From IMG/VR virus record IMGVR_UViG_3300021517_000001, positions 1 through 51,321 of that record: a stretch of 51,321 nucleotides of DNA; one strand, given 5' to 3'. This document shows, piece by piece, positions 30,742 through 37,234 of this stretch. This stretch comes from a virus. A model generated the notes under the pieces. That model searched no databases. It was given only the letters and a program-made list of their open reading frames with translations, and was not told the origin of the DNA. The position numbers and the translations under genes were made by a program. Within the stretch, counting starts at the first letter, position 1, and each line of letters opens with the position of its first letter.

Positions 30742-31134
30742 ATGACCCTTCCTCCGTCTGAACGACCTCCCGTACTTGGCCCGCTCAAGCTCCTGCTCAA
30801 ATCCACCAGGTTTCTTACAGCTGTGGTCGCTCTGCTCGTCGGCATGTTAGTGACGCAAATCCCATCGCTGGCCCCATACAGTGATGAACTCTTGGTGCTC
30901 ATTGGAGCTCTCGCGTTCGTTGTTATTGGGGGCTATAGCTACGATGACGCGTCTCGCATGGCCCACGAGCTCGGCGCGCAGCCTCTGAAACCGATTAATG
31001 AGCAGCTGCGCGATGTGTCAGATGCCGCCATAGATGCTGTGATTCCTCCTGGTGGATCTGCAGAAGTTCGAATCAACACGTCAACCGAGTCGCCCCGTCT
31101 ATACCCTCCCGGAAGCGATACAGCCAGCAGTTAA
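30742..31134 (+). CDS. holin-like small membrane protein
   Basis: A 130-residue protein with two membrane segments: about 25-43 (FLTAVVALLVGMLVTQIP) and 50-68 (ELLVLIGALAFVVIGGY), a short turn between them, and a polar C-terminal half (LKPINEQLRDVSDAAIDAVIPPGG). Two-pass small membrane proteins of this kind include class II holins that trigger lysis. ATG 30742 is chosen because GAGG lies six bases upstream; a GTG two codons earlier overlaps that site. It is isolated on the plus strand with its own promoter, an attenuator-like leader and a strong terminator. No endolysin gene is next to it, which weakens the call. Confidence 0.6.
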   Translation: MTLPPSERPPVLGPLKLLLKSTRFLTAVVALLVGMLVTQIPSLAPYSDELLVLIGALAFVVIGGYSYDDASRMAHELGAQPLKPINEQLRDVSDAAIDAVIPPGGSAEVRINTSTESPRLYPPGSDTASS

Positions 31135-31149
31135 CAGCAGGCAAGAAGC

Positions 31150-31182
31150 AAATAAAAACCCGCAAGCTGTGGGTTTTTATTT
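31150..31182. terminator. bidirectional rho-independent terminator
   Basis: A perfect 12-bp inverted repeat: AAATAAAAACCC (31150-31161) and GGGTTTTTATTT (31171-31182). It lies between the converging holin-like gene and the gene ending at 31191 and has the T-run built into both strands. Confidence 0.9.
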
Positions 31183-31190
31183 GCCTGGAA

Positions 31191-31559
31191 TCAGCTCGCG
31201 CTGATGTATATTTTGCTGACCCTGTCAAGAGCTTTTCTTTCCAACGCCGGCTGCGTCGAAAGAATTACATCCGACAAAAACAACAAGGCTTCAGCTTTCA
31301 CGGCTTCCCGGCGGAATCGAATCGTCACCATGCAATCTTTCGTCGGGTCGATAGCCCTTACCTGATATCCTTGGCGGTGTAAGAACTTAGCCATCCGATG
31401 CAGCCGCTGATGCACTTCGGCCTGTTCTGTAGCGTTTAGGTCCGTCCACATTGTCGGCCGCGTCTGGATCGACGGAGCTTCTGTACCGGACCCACTCCCA
31501 GTCTCCCTCTCGAGACTGTTGCCAGTACCCTTCCATTTCTTCGGTAGCACAATCTTCAT
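31191..31559 (-). CDS. hypothetical protein overlapping a second ORF
   Basis: An ORF of up to 122 residues from ATG 31559 (GAGGA eight bases upstream). The C-terminal 85 residues look like a folded alpha/beta domain (EVHQRLHRMAKFLHRQGYQ, CMVTIRFRREAVKAEALLFL, ALERKALDRVSKIYIS); the first 35 are low in complexity (ERETGSGSGTEAPS), as expected where another gene is read in a different frame. An ATG at 31451 would give just the folded part, 86 residues. The overlapping ORF at 31387-31596 has the better ribosome site. Family unknown. It ends at the bidirectional terminator. Confidence 0.5.
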   Translation of the reverse strand: MKIVLPKKWKGTGNSLERETGSGSGTEAPSIQTRPTMWTDLNATEQAEVHQRLHRMAKFLHRQGYQVRAIDPTKDCMVTIRFRREAVKAEALLFLSDVILSTQPALERKALDRVSKIYISAS

Positions 31560-31596
31560 TGTAGTTGTCCTCATACCACTCGCCAAGAATCCACAT
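31387..31596 (-). CDS. small acidic Trp/Tyr-rich ORF overlapping the next gene
   Basis: A 69-residue ORF whose ATG follows AAAGG by eight to nine bases. The first 40 residues are rich in Trp, Tyr, Glu and Asp (WILGEWYEDNYNEDCATEE, YWQQSREGDWEWVRY), which is protein-like; the last 25 are simple (GRSASAAASDG). It overlaps the ORF at 31191-31559 in another frame. If both are made, this is a true overlapping gene pair; otherwise this one may be the first gene and the other starts at 31451. Unknown function. Confidence 0.45.
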   Translation of the reverse strand: MWILGEWYEDNYNEDCATEEMEGYWQQSREGDWEWVRYRSSVDPDAADNVDGPKRYRTGRSASAAASDG

Positions 31597-31639
31597 ACAA
31601 ACAACCTTTCATATCGATACTTAGAGGGCAAATGCAATT

Positions 31640-31681
31640 AAAAAGATCCCCTCAACGTGCTAAGTGCTCGAGAGGGGATCT
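31640..31681 (-). terminator. rho-independent terminator
   Basis: GATCCCCTC (31645-31653) pairs with GAGGGGATC (31672-31680) around an 18-base loop; on the minus strand it is followed by TTTTT (31640-31644). It ends the gene at 31686. Confidence 0.8.
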
Positions 31682-31685
31682 CTAA

Positions 31686-32201
31686 TTACCGCGCGGAACG
31701 GACTTGTGTCATCAAAGTAATCAGAGCAGCTTTCGCTTGATATACGGTGTCCCCGAGATACAAGGCCTCAGCCGACGCCGGATACACAGCTTCAGTCTGA
31801 GATGTGAAGGCAAGTTCTCGTTTGCCTCCCGGACCCCACGGATTGAACGCCGCAGTCGTTGCGTAGTACTTGCGCGTCCACGGATCGCACCGCACGGCAG
31901 AGAATCGGAAGTCGATGCCCTTTGCCTGAGCTTCGTGATAAATGCGCGCCAGCATCGTGGTCATTTTGCGCGCGCGCTCCCGGCTTACCTCATGAATCTG
32001 CTCGAGAACTTCGCACCCGAGATCAGTCACCGGGAAATGTTCCCGCTCGAGAGGATTCTCGATGGCCAGGCCTTTAGACTGCAGCCAGCGAAGGGTGCGA
32101 ACCGGCACTGCTGCTTGAGCTAGCCCGTAGTTGTACAAACGCATGAGAGCTACATACTGCTTGTCGTTTAGTTTGACATCGGTCGTGAATTCAGTTTGCA
32201 T
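31686..32201 (-). CDS. hypothetical protein, possible winged-helix
   Basis: A 171-residue soluble protein. The first 75 residues resemble a small winged helix (LNDKQYVALMRLYNYGLA, PVRTLRWLQSKGLAIENP, FPVTDLGCEVLEQIHEVS), a shape common in DNA-binding proteins and in phage proteins that read like MarR ends. The C-terminal part (DFRFSAVRCDPWTRKYYATTAAFNP) is unassigned and ends in a helix. ATG 32201 is chosen because GGAGG is six bases upstream; an upstream start would add 42 residues with a hydrophobic stretch and no ribosome site. It forms a single-gene unit with its own terminator. A regulatory role is possible. Confidence 0.55.
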   Translation of the reverse strand: MQTEFTTDVKLNDKQYVALMRLYNYGLAQAAVPVRTLRWLQSKGLAIENPLEREHFPVTDLGCEVLEQIHEVSRERARKMTTMLARIYHEAQAKGIDFRFSAVRCDPWTRKYYATTAAFNPWGPGGKRELAFTSQTEAVYPASAEALYLGDTVYQAKAALITLMTQVRSAR

Positions 32202-32226
32202 TTTTGCCTCCGGGCATTGCCTTACT

Positions 32227-32254
32227 ATAATAAAATTGTAGACTCCAAACCCAA
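32227..32254 (-). promoter_or_regulatory. candidate promoter of the gene at 32201
   Basis: On the minus strand TTGGGT (32249-32254) and TATTAT (32227-32232) are 16 bases apart, followed by AGTAAGG as at 10036 and 10472. The rest of the gap to 32393 shows only an AT-rich 6-bp hairpin (about 32366-32381). Confidence 0.4.
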
Positions 32255-32393
32255 GAAAAAGCACGAGGGGGAGGTCCGTCAGTTTCTTTCGAATCGCCCT
32301 TGATCTGCGAAATTTCTGTACGAGCACGATCGATAAGCAACCGAACAGAACGCGACTGCGCTTGCTAAATGTTTATTTAGAATACGCTGGCGG

Positions 32394-33008
32394 TTATTCG
32401 GGGAGCTTTTGAGTCTTGTCGGGATTGAACGAAGGGTCTCGGAAAGGCTTTGTTTGGGGCCGAGGCCCGGGGGTTAGAGCGTCTATACCTTCCACAGCCG
32501 TAACCTCTACAGCGGTAGCCGCGACCGTGGTTGTAACACGCCGAGTGTTCGGTTCGGGGACTGGATCGATCTCGGTTGAATCTTCTTCATCGTCGTAGCC
32601 AGCTCGAGCGAGCAGAGATTCTTGAACCCGTTGAATCTCTTCCGCTGGGCGGTTCCAGCCTTCAAACGCTTCTGGATTAGAGCGCATTGAAATGTACAGT
32701 TCGGTAACAATCGCTGTCAGCCGGTCTAAGGCTTTGAACCTCTTGTTCATTGTTGAAGAGGCTGTGATTAATCGGTTGACAGCCGAAACGAGCTGGCTGC
32801 GTTCATCTACTTCTGTGTCAGCCAGGTTCTGAATGACTGCAATGGCCTGTTCAATCTTCTGCAGGGTCTGTTGTGACTGCTCGGCCATTTTCTGTCGGTG
32901 CGGCCAATACTCTTTCGAGAACCACGGCCAGATTCGGCGATCTATAAACCAAGCCAGGGCGAACAGAATAGCTCCAGCAATCCCGGCATCAACCACTGAG
33001 TCTGGCAT
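32394..33008 (-). CDS. membrane-anchored coiled-coil protein
   Basis: A 204-residue protein with one membrane segment at about residues 8-23 (DAGIAGAILFALAWFI) followed by basic residues (DRRIWPWFSKEY), then a helical coiled-coil (QQTLQKIEQAIAVIQNLADTE) and a disordered, proline-rich C-terminus (PVPEPNTRRVTTT, PGPRPQTKPFRDPS). Last gene of the late operon, so a lysis role (spanin or holin accessory) is likely from place, though a lipobox or signal cleavage site is not seen. ATG 33008 is chosen because AAAGG is ten bases upstream; a TTG three codons earlier touches it. It overlaps the gene before it by 20 bases. Confidence 0.6.
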   Translation of the reverse strand: MPDSVVDAGIAGAILFALAWFIDRRIWPWFSKEYWPHRQKMAEQSQQTLQKIEQAIAVIQNLADTEVDERSQLVSAVNRLITASSTMNKRFKALDRLTAIVTELYISMRSNPEAFEGWNRPAEEIQRVQESLLARAGYDDEEDSTEIDPVPEPNTRRVTTTVAATAVEVTAVEGIDALTPGPRPQTKPFRDPSFNPDKTQKLPE

Positions 33009-33207
33009 CTTGTTCAAGCCTTTCGACCCTAGAGGTCAGCTTTCGAATGAGGTAGTGATTTGCTGTCGCGGCTGATTCCAAATCGACCAACTTGTATTTG
33101 AGGGCCCGCAAATCAGCTTCAGGCCCCTGACGCTCTCTTCTAGCCACTAGAGCCGCTACGTACCAGTAGGGGAGAAGGATCATTATGTGTCTCAGAATTG
33201 ATTTCAA
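32989..33207 (-). CDS. small membrane-anchored coiled-coil protein
   Basis: A 72-residue protein with a short hydrophobic N-terminus (HIMILLPYWYVAALVA) and a charged coiled-coil remainder (ADLRALKYKLVDLE, LIRKLTSRVERLEQD). The start is TTG with GGAGA six bases upstream, one base after the preceding stop; ATG at the ninth codon is an alternative. Together with the next gene it makes a pair of overlapping, membrane-anchored coiled-coil proteins, a layout seen in spanin pairs and other lysis accessories. This is inference from layout. Confidence 0.55.
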   Translation of the reverse strand: MKSILRHIMILLPYWYVAALVARRERQGPEADLRALKYKLVDLESAATANHYLIRKLTSRVERLEQDARLSG

Positions 33208-33208
33208 G

Positions 33209-33616
33209 TCAGTCTCCGGGTCTACGATATTCGATCACGGGCCGGGGGAACGGCGCGGGCTTGGCTTCAATCCGCGGGTCGATAATCCTAGAGACCGCTT
33301 GCAGCAATGTGATCGCGCTCGTCAAGATAGTTACGATGTAAGGCAGATCTTTATCGCCGGGAGAAGACATCTCGCGCAAGGCGCTTAGAACTGCTTCAAA
33401 ATCAAATTCTTGAAGCGCCTCGCGAGCAGCTCCAAGCTCTAAAAAGTATTGACGGTCTTCGGGGGAGAGGCCTTGCAGAAACGCAGAGAATCGTTCTTCC
33501 TCGGTTTCTAACACCCCCACGACTTCGACCGTACGCCCTAAATATGAAAGAATGGTCGTTGTTTGAGGGTTGCCGTTAGCATCTGTCCAGCCGGTGCCAT
33601 TGTAAAAGTAATTCAT
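33209..33616 (-). CDS. hypothetical late protein
   Basis: A 135-residue protein. It begins with a short tail-fibre-like text (NYFYNGTGWTDANGNPQTT), then a helical acidic region (EEERFSAFLQGLSPEDRQYFLEL), one hydrophobic stretch near 100 (YIVTILTSAITLLQAVSRI), and a proline-rich end (KPAPFPRPVIEYRRPG). AGGAGG lies four bases before ATG 33616. Located between fibre-like genes and the lysis-like pair, it may be a small virion or lysis accessory protein. No family recognised. Confidence 0.6.
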   Translation of the reverse strand: MNYFYNGTGWTDANGNPQTTTILSYLGRTVEVVGVLETEEERFSAFLQGLSPEDRQYFLELGAAREALQEFDFEAVLSALREMSSPGDKDLPYIVTILTSAITLLQAVSRIIDPRIEAKPAPFPRPVIEYRRPGD

Positions 33617-33624
33617 GTCGCCTC

Positions 33625-34194
33625 CTATAGCGCCCACATCTTCGAGAAGATAAAGTAATATCCGGACGAGGCCCCTTGCTTGCTGGTCGCTTCCATATCG
33701 ATCTGCTGCCAGCCGCTGGTAGCAATCACAACGCTGGCGATTGAAAGAATAGTGTTGTAGGTAAGCGCCGCACTGTAGCCGTCAACAGTACCAACGGACG
33801 AATTGTTGACCTTCACTGTAAAGATGCCCTGAGAGTTTGACGTAGCTCCTAACCAGCTTAATGTGTACGTACCCGCACGCAGCCACAGGCCGGTTCTAAA
33901 TGAATACCCTAAGGCAGGTGCAGATGATGCGTATCCGTATATCCCGTATCTTTGATTTGCCTGGGTGGTCGTCCCGGAATCAATTAAAAAAGTGGGTCCG
34001 GACGTGACCACGGTTTCGTCACACCAACGCTCATCAAATTTGGGGTACAGCTGTGTAAGCGGCGTCCTCTCCCCTAAAGCGTTTAAATCGAAGACTCCTG
34101 CAGAGGTCGCAATTAGCCGTCTCTTTTCGCTTGGGGGCGCTTCGACCGCAGCTCCTTCTTGCAATTCAAGAAGCGCCGGAGTTATAAGTGTCAT
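33625..34194 (-). CDS. fibre-like beta-sandwich protein 1
   Basis: A 189-residue protein with a beta-sandwich built around residues 90-189 (LWLRAGTYTLSWLGATSN, FTVKVNNSSVGTVDG, SGYYFIFSKMW). The next two proteins upstream have a comparable closing layout (FVIFSKASF, MFISGVSIR), so three related modules sit in a row. Such domains in phage tails bind receptors or sugars. The gene overlaps the one before it by four bases (ATGA), so the group is translated as a coupled set. No catalytic motif is seen. Role as tail fibre or receptor-binding protein is inferred from place and fold style. Confidence 0.6.
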   Translation of the reverse strand: MTLITPALLELQEGAAVEAPPSEKRRLIATSAGVFDLNALGERTPLTQLYPKFDERWCDETVVTSGPTFLIDSGTTTQANQRYGIYGYASSAPALGYSFRTGLWLRAGTYTLSWLGATSNSQGIFTVKVNNSSVGTVDGYSAALTYNTILSIASVVIATSGWQQIDMEATSKQGASSGYYFIFSKMWAL

Positions 34195-34766
34195 AGAGCC
34201 CCCACGAAAGATGCCTTAGAAAAAATGACAAAAGCTGACGATTGGCTTGTACTGTTGTCCGCAGGGCCTCCGACCTCAGATCGAATCACGTGTCGGCCAT
34301 CTGTGGGAATGACTACCCCGGAGGCCGTTCGAACGTCGTTTGCAATCACACTGTTGGCCGACCATCTTAGGGCCGCTTTTAAGACCCCGTCAACATACCA
34401 ATGTTGTGTCCCAGCGTAGGGGCCGCTTTCGCCAGAAACGATTATTTGATATATCCCTGCAGCCAGCAGAACGTCCCATTCGACAGCTGCTCCGACTTGA
34501 GCGTCTGTTTGATATGTGCGTACGGCAAAGCGAGCCGTGTCCGAGAGCTCTCTGATTAACGCGCCGCCAATAACCACGCGGGCGGAATGATGCCAGAGGG
34601 TTGCTACTTTCGGATACGTGCCCCCAAGAGCGACGGGAGAAAAAGTCCCGCGCGCTTTCCAACCGGTTGCAACAGGATAAATCCGAGCTATGCCTGCTGT
34701 GGGGGCCGCGACGTCTGACCCGTTCTCTTCCAGTATGATAGCGTCGTCGCGAATGTCATAGGTCAT
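34191..34766 (-). CDS. fibre-like beta-sandwich protein 2
   Basis: A 191-residue protein related in layout to its neighbour at 33625: an N-terminal segment of about 50 residues (DDAIILEENGSDVAAPTAG), then a beta-sandwich (LLAAGIYQIIVSGESGPY, HWYVDGVLKAALRW, HVIRSEVGGPADNS) ending FVIFSKASFVGAL. It overlaps neighbours by four bases on both sides. It probably belongs to the receptor-binding apparatus with the proteins at 33625 and 34763; which of them contacts the host cannot be told. No signal peptide or membrane segment. Confidence 0.6.
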   Translation of the reverse strand: MTYDIRDDAIILEENGSDVAAPTAGIARIYPVATGWKARGTFSPVALGGTYPKVATLWHHSARVVIGGALIRELSDTARFAVRTYQTDAQVGAAVEWDVLLAAGIYQIIVSGESGPYAGTQHWYVDGVLKAALRWSANSVIANDVRTASGVVIPTDGRHVIRSEVGGPADNSTSQSSAFVIFSKASFVGAL

Positions 34767-35620
34767 GATATCTTCCTTATGGACACGCCCGAGATGAACA
34801 TTCCCTCGTCGCCTCCAGGGCCTGTAGTGGTGGCTTGAAATGTAAAAGTATATTCGCCGTCAGAGCTCACCACGAACGTCGGCAGCGCCGTAAGACCCGT
34901 GTAAGCCGACACCGCCGAATAAAAGGACATTGTGCCTATAGAAGTCATTCCAATCGACACCGTGGCGACCGATGCCCCGACCGCGAAGACCGCGTGATAG
35001 ACTTCCATTAGATAAGTGCCTTGAGGCAGCCAGGACTTGAAGACAAGCTGATCCGCCAGAGCTGCTGGCGAAATCCAGATAAACTGGTTCCATCGAGCTG
35101 CCGTCACAAACACAGTTGTAAGCGCGCCAGCCCCAAAGCCCTTTGAAATTCGTTCAATGAAGACGTCGTCAATGATCTCTCCGGGAGCGCTAAGAAGTTT
35201 AGACACGCCCCCATCATCGACATCATACCAGCCATCCGACCGAGCCTCGAGCCTCCGGGTGTTAGAGGCACTAACCGCCCCTGCAACAGTTCGAATAACC
35301 GTCTCGAAGTAAGCGGGGTTGATTTTCGTGCCCGGCAGAACAACCAGGGTTCCGGCAAGGTTAATGTCATCCGCACCAGCGATTGAGTCAGCGAAGACAG
35401 CGGACTCTCCTGCAGGGACGACAATGACGTCGGGCCGGGATTGACCGTGAATGTACGGATCAGTTTCTGTCACCTGATTGATCAGAACCCAGTCTCGATT
35501 ATTGTCAGACAGGTACAACTGATTTGTATCCCACGAATAGTATGCATCGTCTTTGTACGCTGCCTTGGAAGGGCGGTTGGATTCTTTATCCCAGTAGATG
35601 AACAGAATTCGACGCATCAT
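34763..35620 (-). CDS. fibre-like beta-sandwich protein 3
   Basis: A 285-residue protein. The N-terminus resembles tail-fibre start regions (ILFIYWDKESNRPSKAAYKDD, YYSWDTNQLYLSDNNRDWVLI). About 70-130 reads like a repeat-rich shaft (AVFADSIAGADDINLAGTLVVLPG). The C-terminal 120 residues form a beta-sandwich (LPQGTYLMEVYHAVFAVGAS, EYTFTFQATTTGPG, MFISGVSIRKI) related to those of the next two genes. Its ATG overlaps the stop of the gene before. A structural tail protein; the precise role is unknown. Confidence 0.62.
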   Translation of the reverse strand: MMRRILFIYWDKESNRPSKAAYKDDAYYSWDTNQLYLSDNNRDWVLINQVTETDPYIHGQSRPDVIVVPAGESAVFADSIAGADDINLAGTLVVLPGTKINPAYFETVIRTVAGAVSASNTRRLEARSDGWYDVDDGGVSKLLSAPGEIIDDVFIERISKGFGAGALTTVFVTAARWNQFIWISPAALADQLVFKSWLPQGTYLMEVYHAVFAVGASVATVSIGMTSIGTMSFYSAVSAYTGLTALPTFVVSSDGEYTFTFQATTTGPGGDEGMFISGVSIRKIS

Positions 35621-36345
35621 CAGGTTCCCAGCTTGATTACGCTTAGAGTGATTGGTTGCGTCATCGAGGCTGTCCCCGTGCCGACAATTCGAGACAGGAC
35701 GATTTCGATATAGTCTGTCGCGCTTAAATAAAGGACATCCGAGAAGCTACACGTCTGTCGGGCGTCGATTGAAAAGTCTTTGCCCTCCCACGTAGTCAAG
35801 ATAGTCGACCCGTTTTTTCGAACCTCGATGCGCATTGCGTTATTGCTCGTCGCGTTGGCGATGTATAGGGCGTTAAGCTCTACCCGATAGTAGCCGCTCT
35901 GCCCGGACGGAATCGTTACGCGAGATGGGTTAGGCGATACTGCCCAAAACCCCCCAACGTCGAAATCTTCTGAGCCCCATGAAATGACCGCCGTGGTCGT
36001 AGTCCCGTCCCGAACCTGCGTAACCGTCGACCGGACTTTGCACCCAGTCAGCGCTGTTGATAGAGATGCCCAAGCCGGAGCACCTGAGACAATCTTTAAG
36101 ACATCACCCTCAGATCCCGGAGCAAGCTGAGAATATTTTGTCGCCGTCGAAACAAGCAGTCTGTTGGCTGTTGTTGATACTGGCACGGTAATATGCTTCC
36201 AGTCCGCGTTGGATGCCGTGCCGGTGGCCAAAAGCAATTCCAGAGTGTCCGAGCACCAGTAGGTCTGCCCGATAAATTCTGGAGTGCCGCGGTCTGCATA
36301 CAACCCTATCGTAGTATACGACGGGACCGAAAATATGTCAGCCAT
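35620..36345 (-). CDS. tail fibre-like protein
   Basis: A 241-residue protein. The N-terminal 50 residues (YTTIGLYADRGTPEFIGQTYWCS, ELLLATGTASNADWKHI) match a common start region in phage tail fibres. About 60-90 is a short glycine-rich linker (KYSQLAPGSEGDVLKIVSGAPAW), and the C-terminal 150 residues form a beta-sandwich (SGYYRVELNALYIANATSNN, DYIEIVLSRIVGTGTAS). GGGGAGG lies nine bases before the ATG, which also overlaps the preceding stop. It is the first of four fibre-like genes in a row. Confidence 0.65.
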   Translation of the reverse strand: MADIFSVPSYTTIGLYADRGTPEFIGQTYWCSDTLELLLATGTASNADWKHITVPVSTTANRLLVSTATKYSQLAPGSEGDVLKIVSGAPAWASLSTALTGCKVRSTVTQVRDGTTTTAVISWGSEDFDVGGFWAVSPNPSRVTIPSGQSGYYRVELNALYIANATSNNAMRIEVRKNGSTILTTWEGKDFSIDARQTCSFSDVLYLSATDYIEIVLSRIVGTGTASMTQPITLSVIKLGT

Positions 36346-37234
36346 ACGTCAAAGCCTCCCCGTCGTAGGTAATGATCTCGTTCTTGTAAGTCACAAACTG
36401 CTCTCCGAGACCCCCGCCGCGTCCGATAACTTCCTGGGCAGCGTACAGGTCGAAAACTGTGATGCTAGCAATGCCCTGATAGAGGCGGACGTATCCTAGC
36501 AGGACGGAATCTGAAGCCACGGTCTTTGGGTAGTACAGGTCGAATGCCTGCTCGTGGGTTGGGAATCCGATATCCGGGTCGAAATCAAACTCGGGCCCTG
36601 CAGTAATTGTCAGCAGAGCCGTCACGGGATCAACTTCGACCATCAGCCCTAAAGCCTTCCCAGAAGTGTCGGGGACATAACTGCCTAGCTCGTCCGTCAC
36701 CAAGTTGGGAACCCTATAAACTGTATTTTCCGCGACGGTCGTAAACCCAGATATGAACACGGTCATGTCTGGTGGCGTGGCGGGTTGAAGTAGACCGATA
36801 TCAAGCTGAGCCAGGTTGATACTTCGTTGGGGCCGAACAACAACCCGATGGGTATATTCAGCGGCCAAGTACCCGGCTAGGCCGTGAATGTGCAGCTCGT
36901 TGTTGACCGAGATGACATAGACGGGGGTTCCGTAAATTAGGTCTTCATCCCGAAGCTTGCCGATTCCTGAGTTCAAAGCCAAAGACACAGAGGCAACTTC
37001 TTCATCTGCCTGGCTGATTGTCGTCCCCTGAGACGTCAAAGCCGTAGTGGATTCTCCGATGCCGTACTCATGGACCCACACCATCGAAGGTGTGTCAGTA
37101 TCGGACCCTACCGCGGCCTTAACCGGGTTGTCAGTGTCCCGACGCAGCGGATGCCCTAAAGCCTTAATGACTGGCTCTTGCAGTGCGGGGCGAAGTCGAC
37201 GAGCAATCTCTTCTCGCAGGCCGTCGAAAGTCAT
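36338..37234 (-). CDS. tail tip or baseplate-like protein
   Basis: A 298-residue protein. Residues 1-25 are helical and basic (LREEIARRLRPALQEPVIKAL), and the rest is beta-rich (GTPVYVISVNNELHIHGLAGYL, NTVYRVPNLVTDELGSYVPD, LLTITAGPEFDFDPDIGFP). No named family recognised; the place directly after the large tail-tip protein suggests a baseplate or tail-tip component. The ATG overlaps the upstream stop (ATGA) and its stop overlaps the next start, as in most of this operon. No enzymatic motif seen. Confidence 0.6.
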   Translation of the reverse strand: MTFDGLREEIARRLRPALQEPVIKALGHPLRRDTDNPVKAAVGSDTDTPSMVWVHEYGIGESTTALTSQGTTISQADEEVASVSLALNSGIGKLRDEDLIYGTPVYVISVNNELHIHGLAGYLAAEYTHRVVVRPQRSINLAQLDIGLLQPATPPDMTVFISGFTTVAENTVYRVPNLVTDELGSYVPDTSGKALGLMVEVDPVTALLTITAGPEFDFDPDIGFPTHEQAFDLYYPKTVASDSVLLGYVRLYQGIASITVFDLYAAQEVIGRGGGLGEQFVTYKNEIITYDGEALTYG

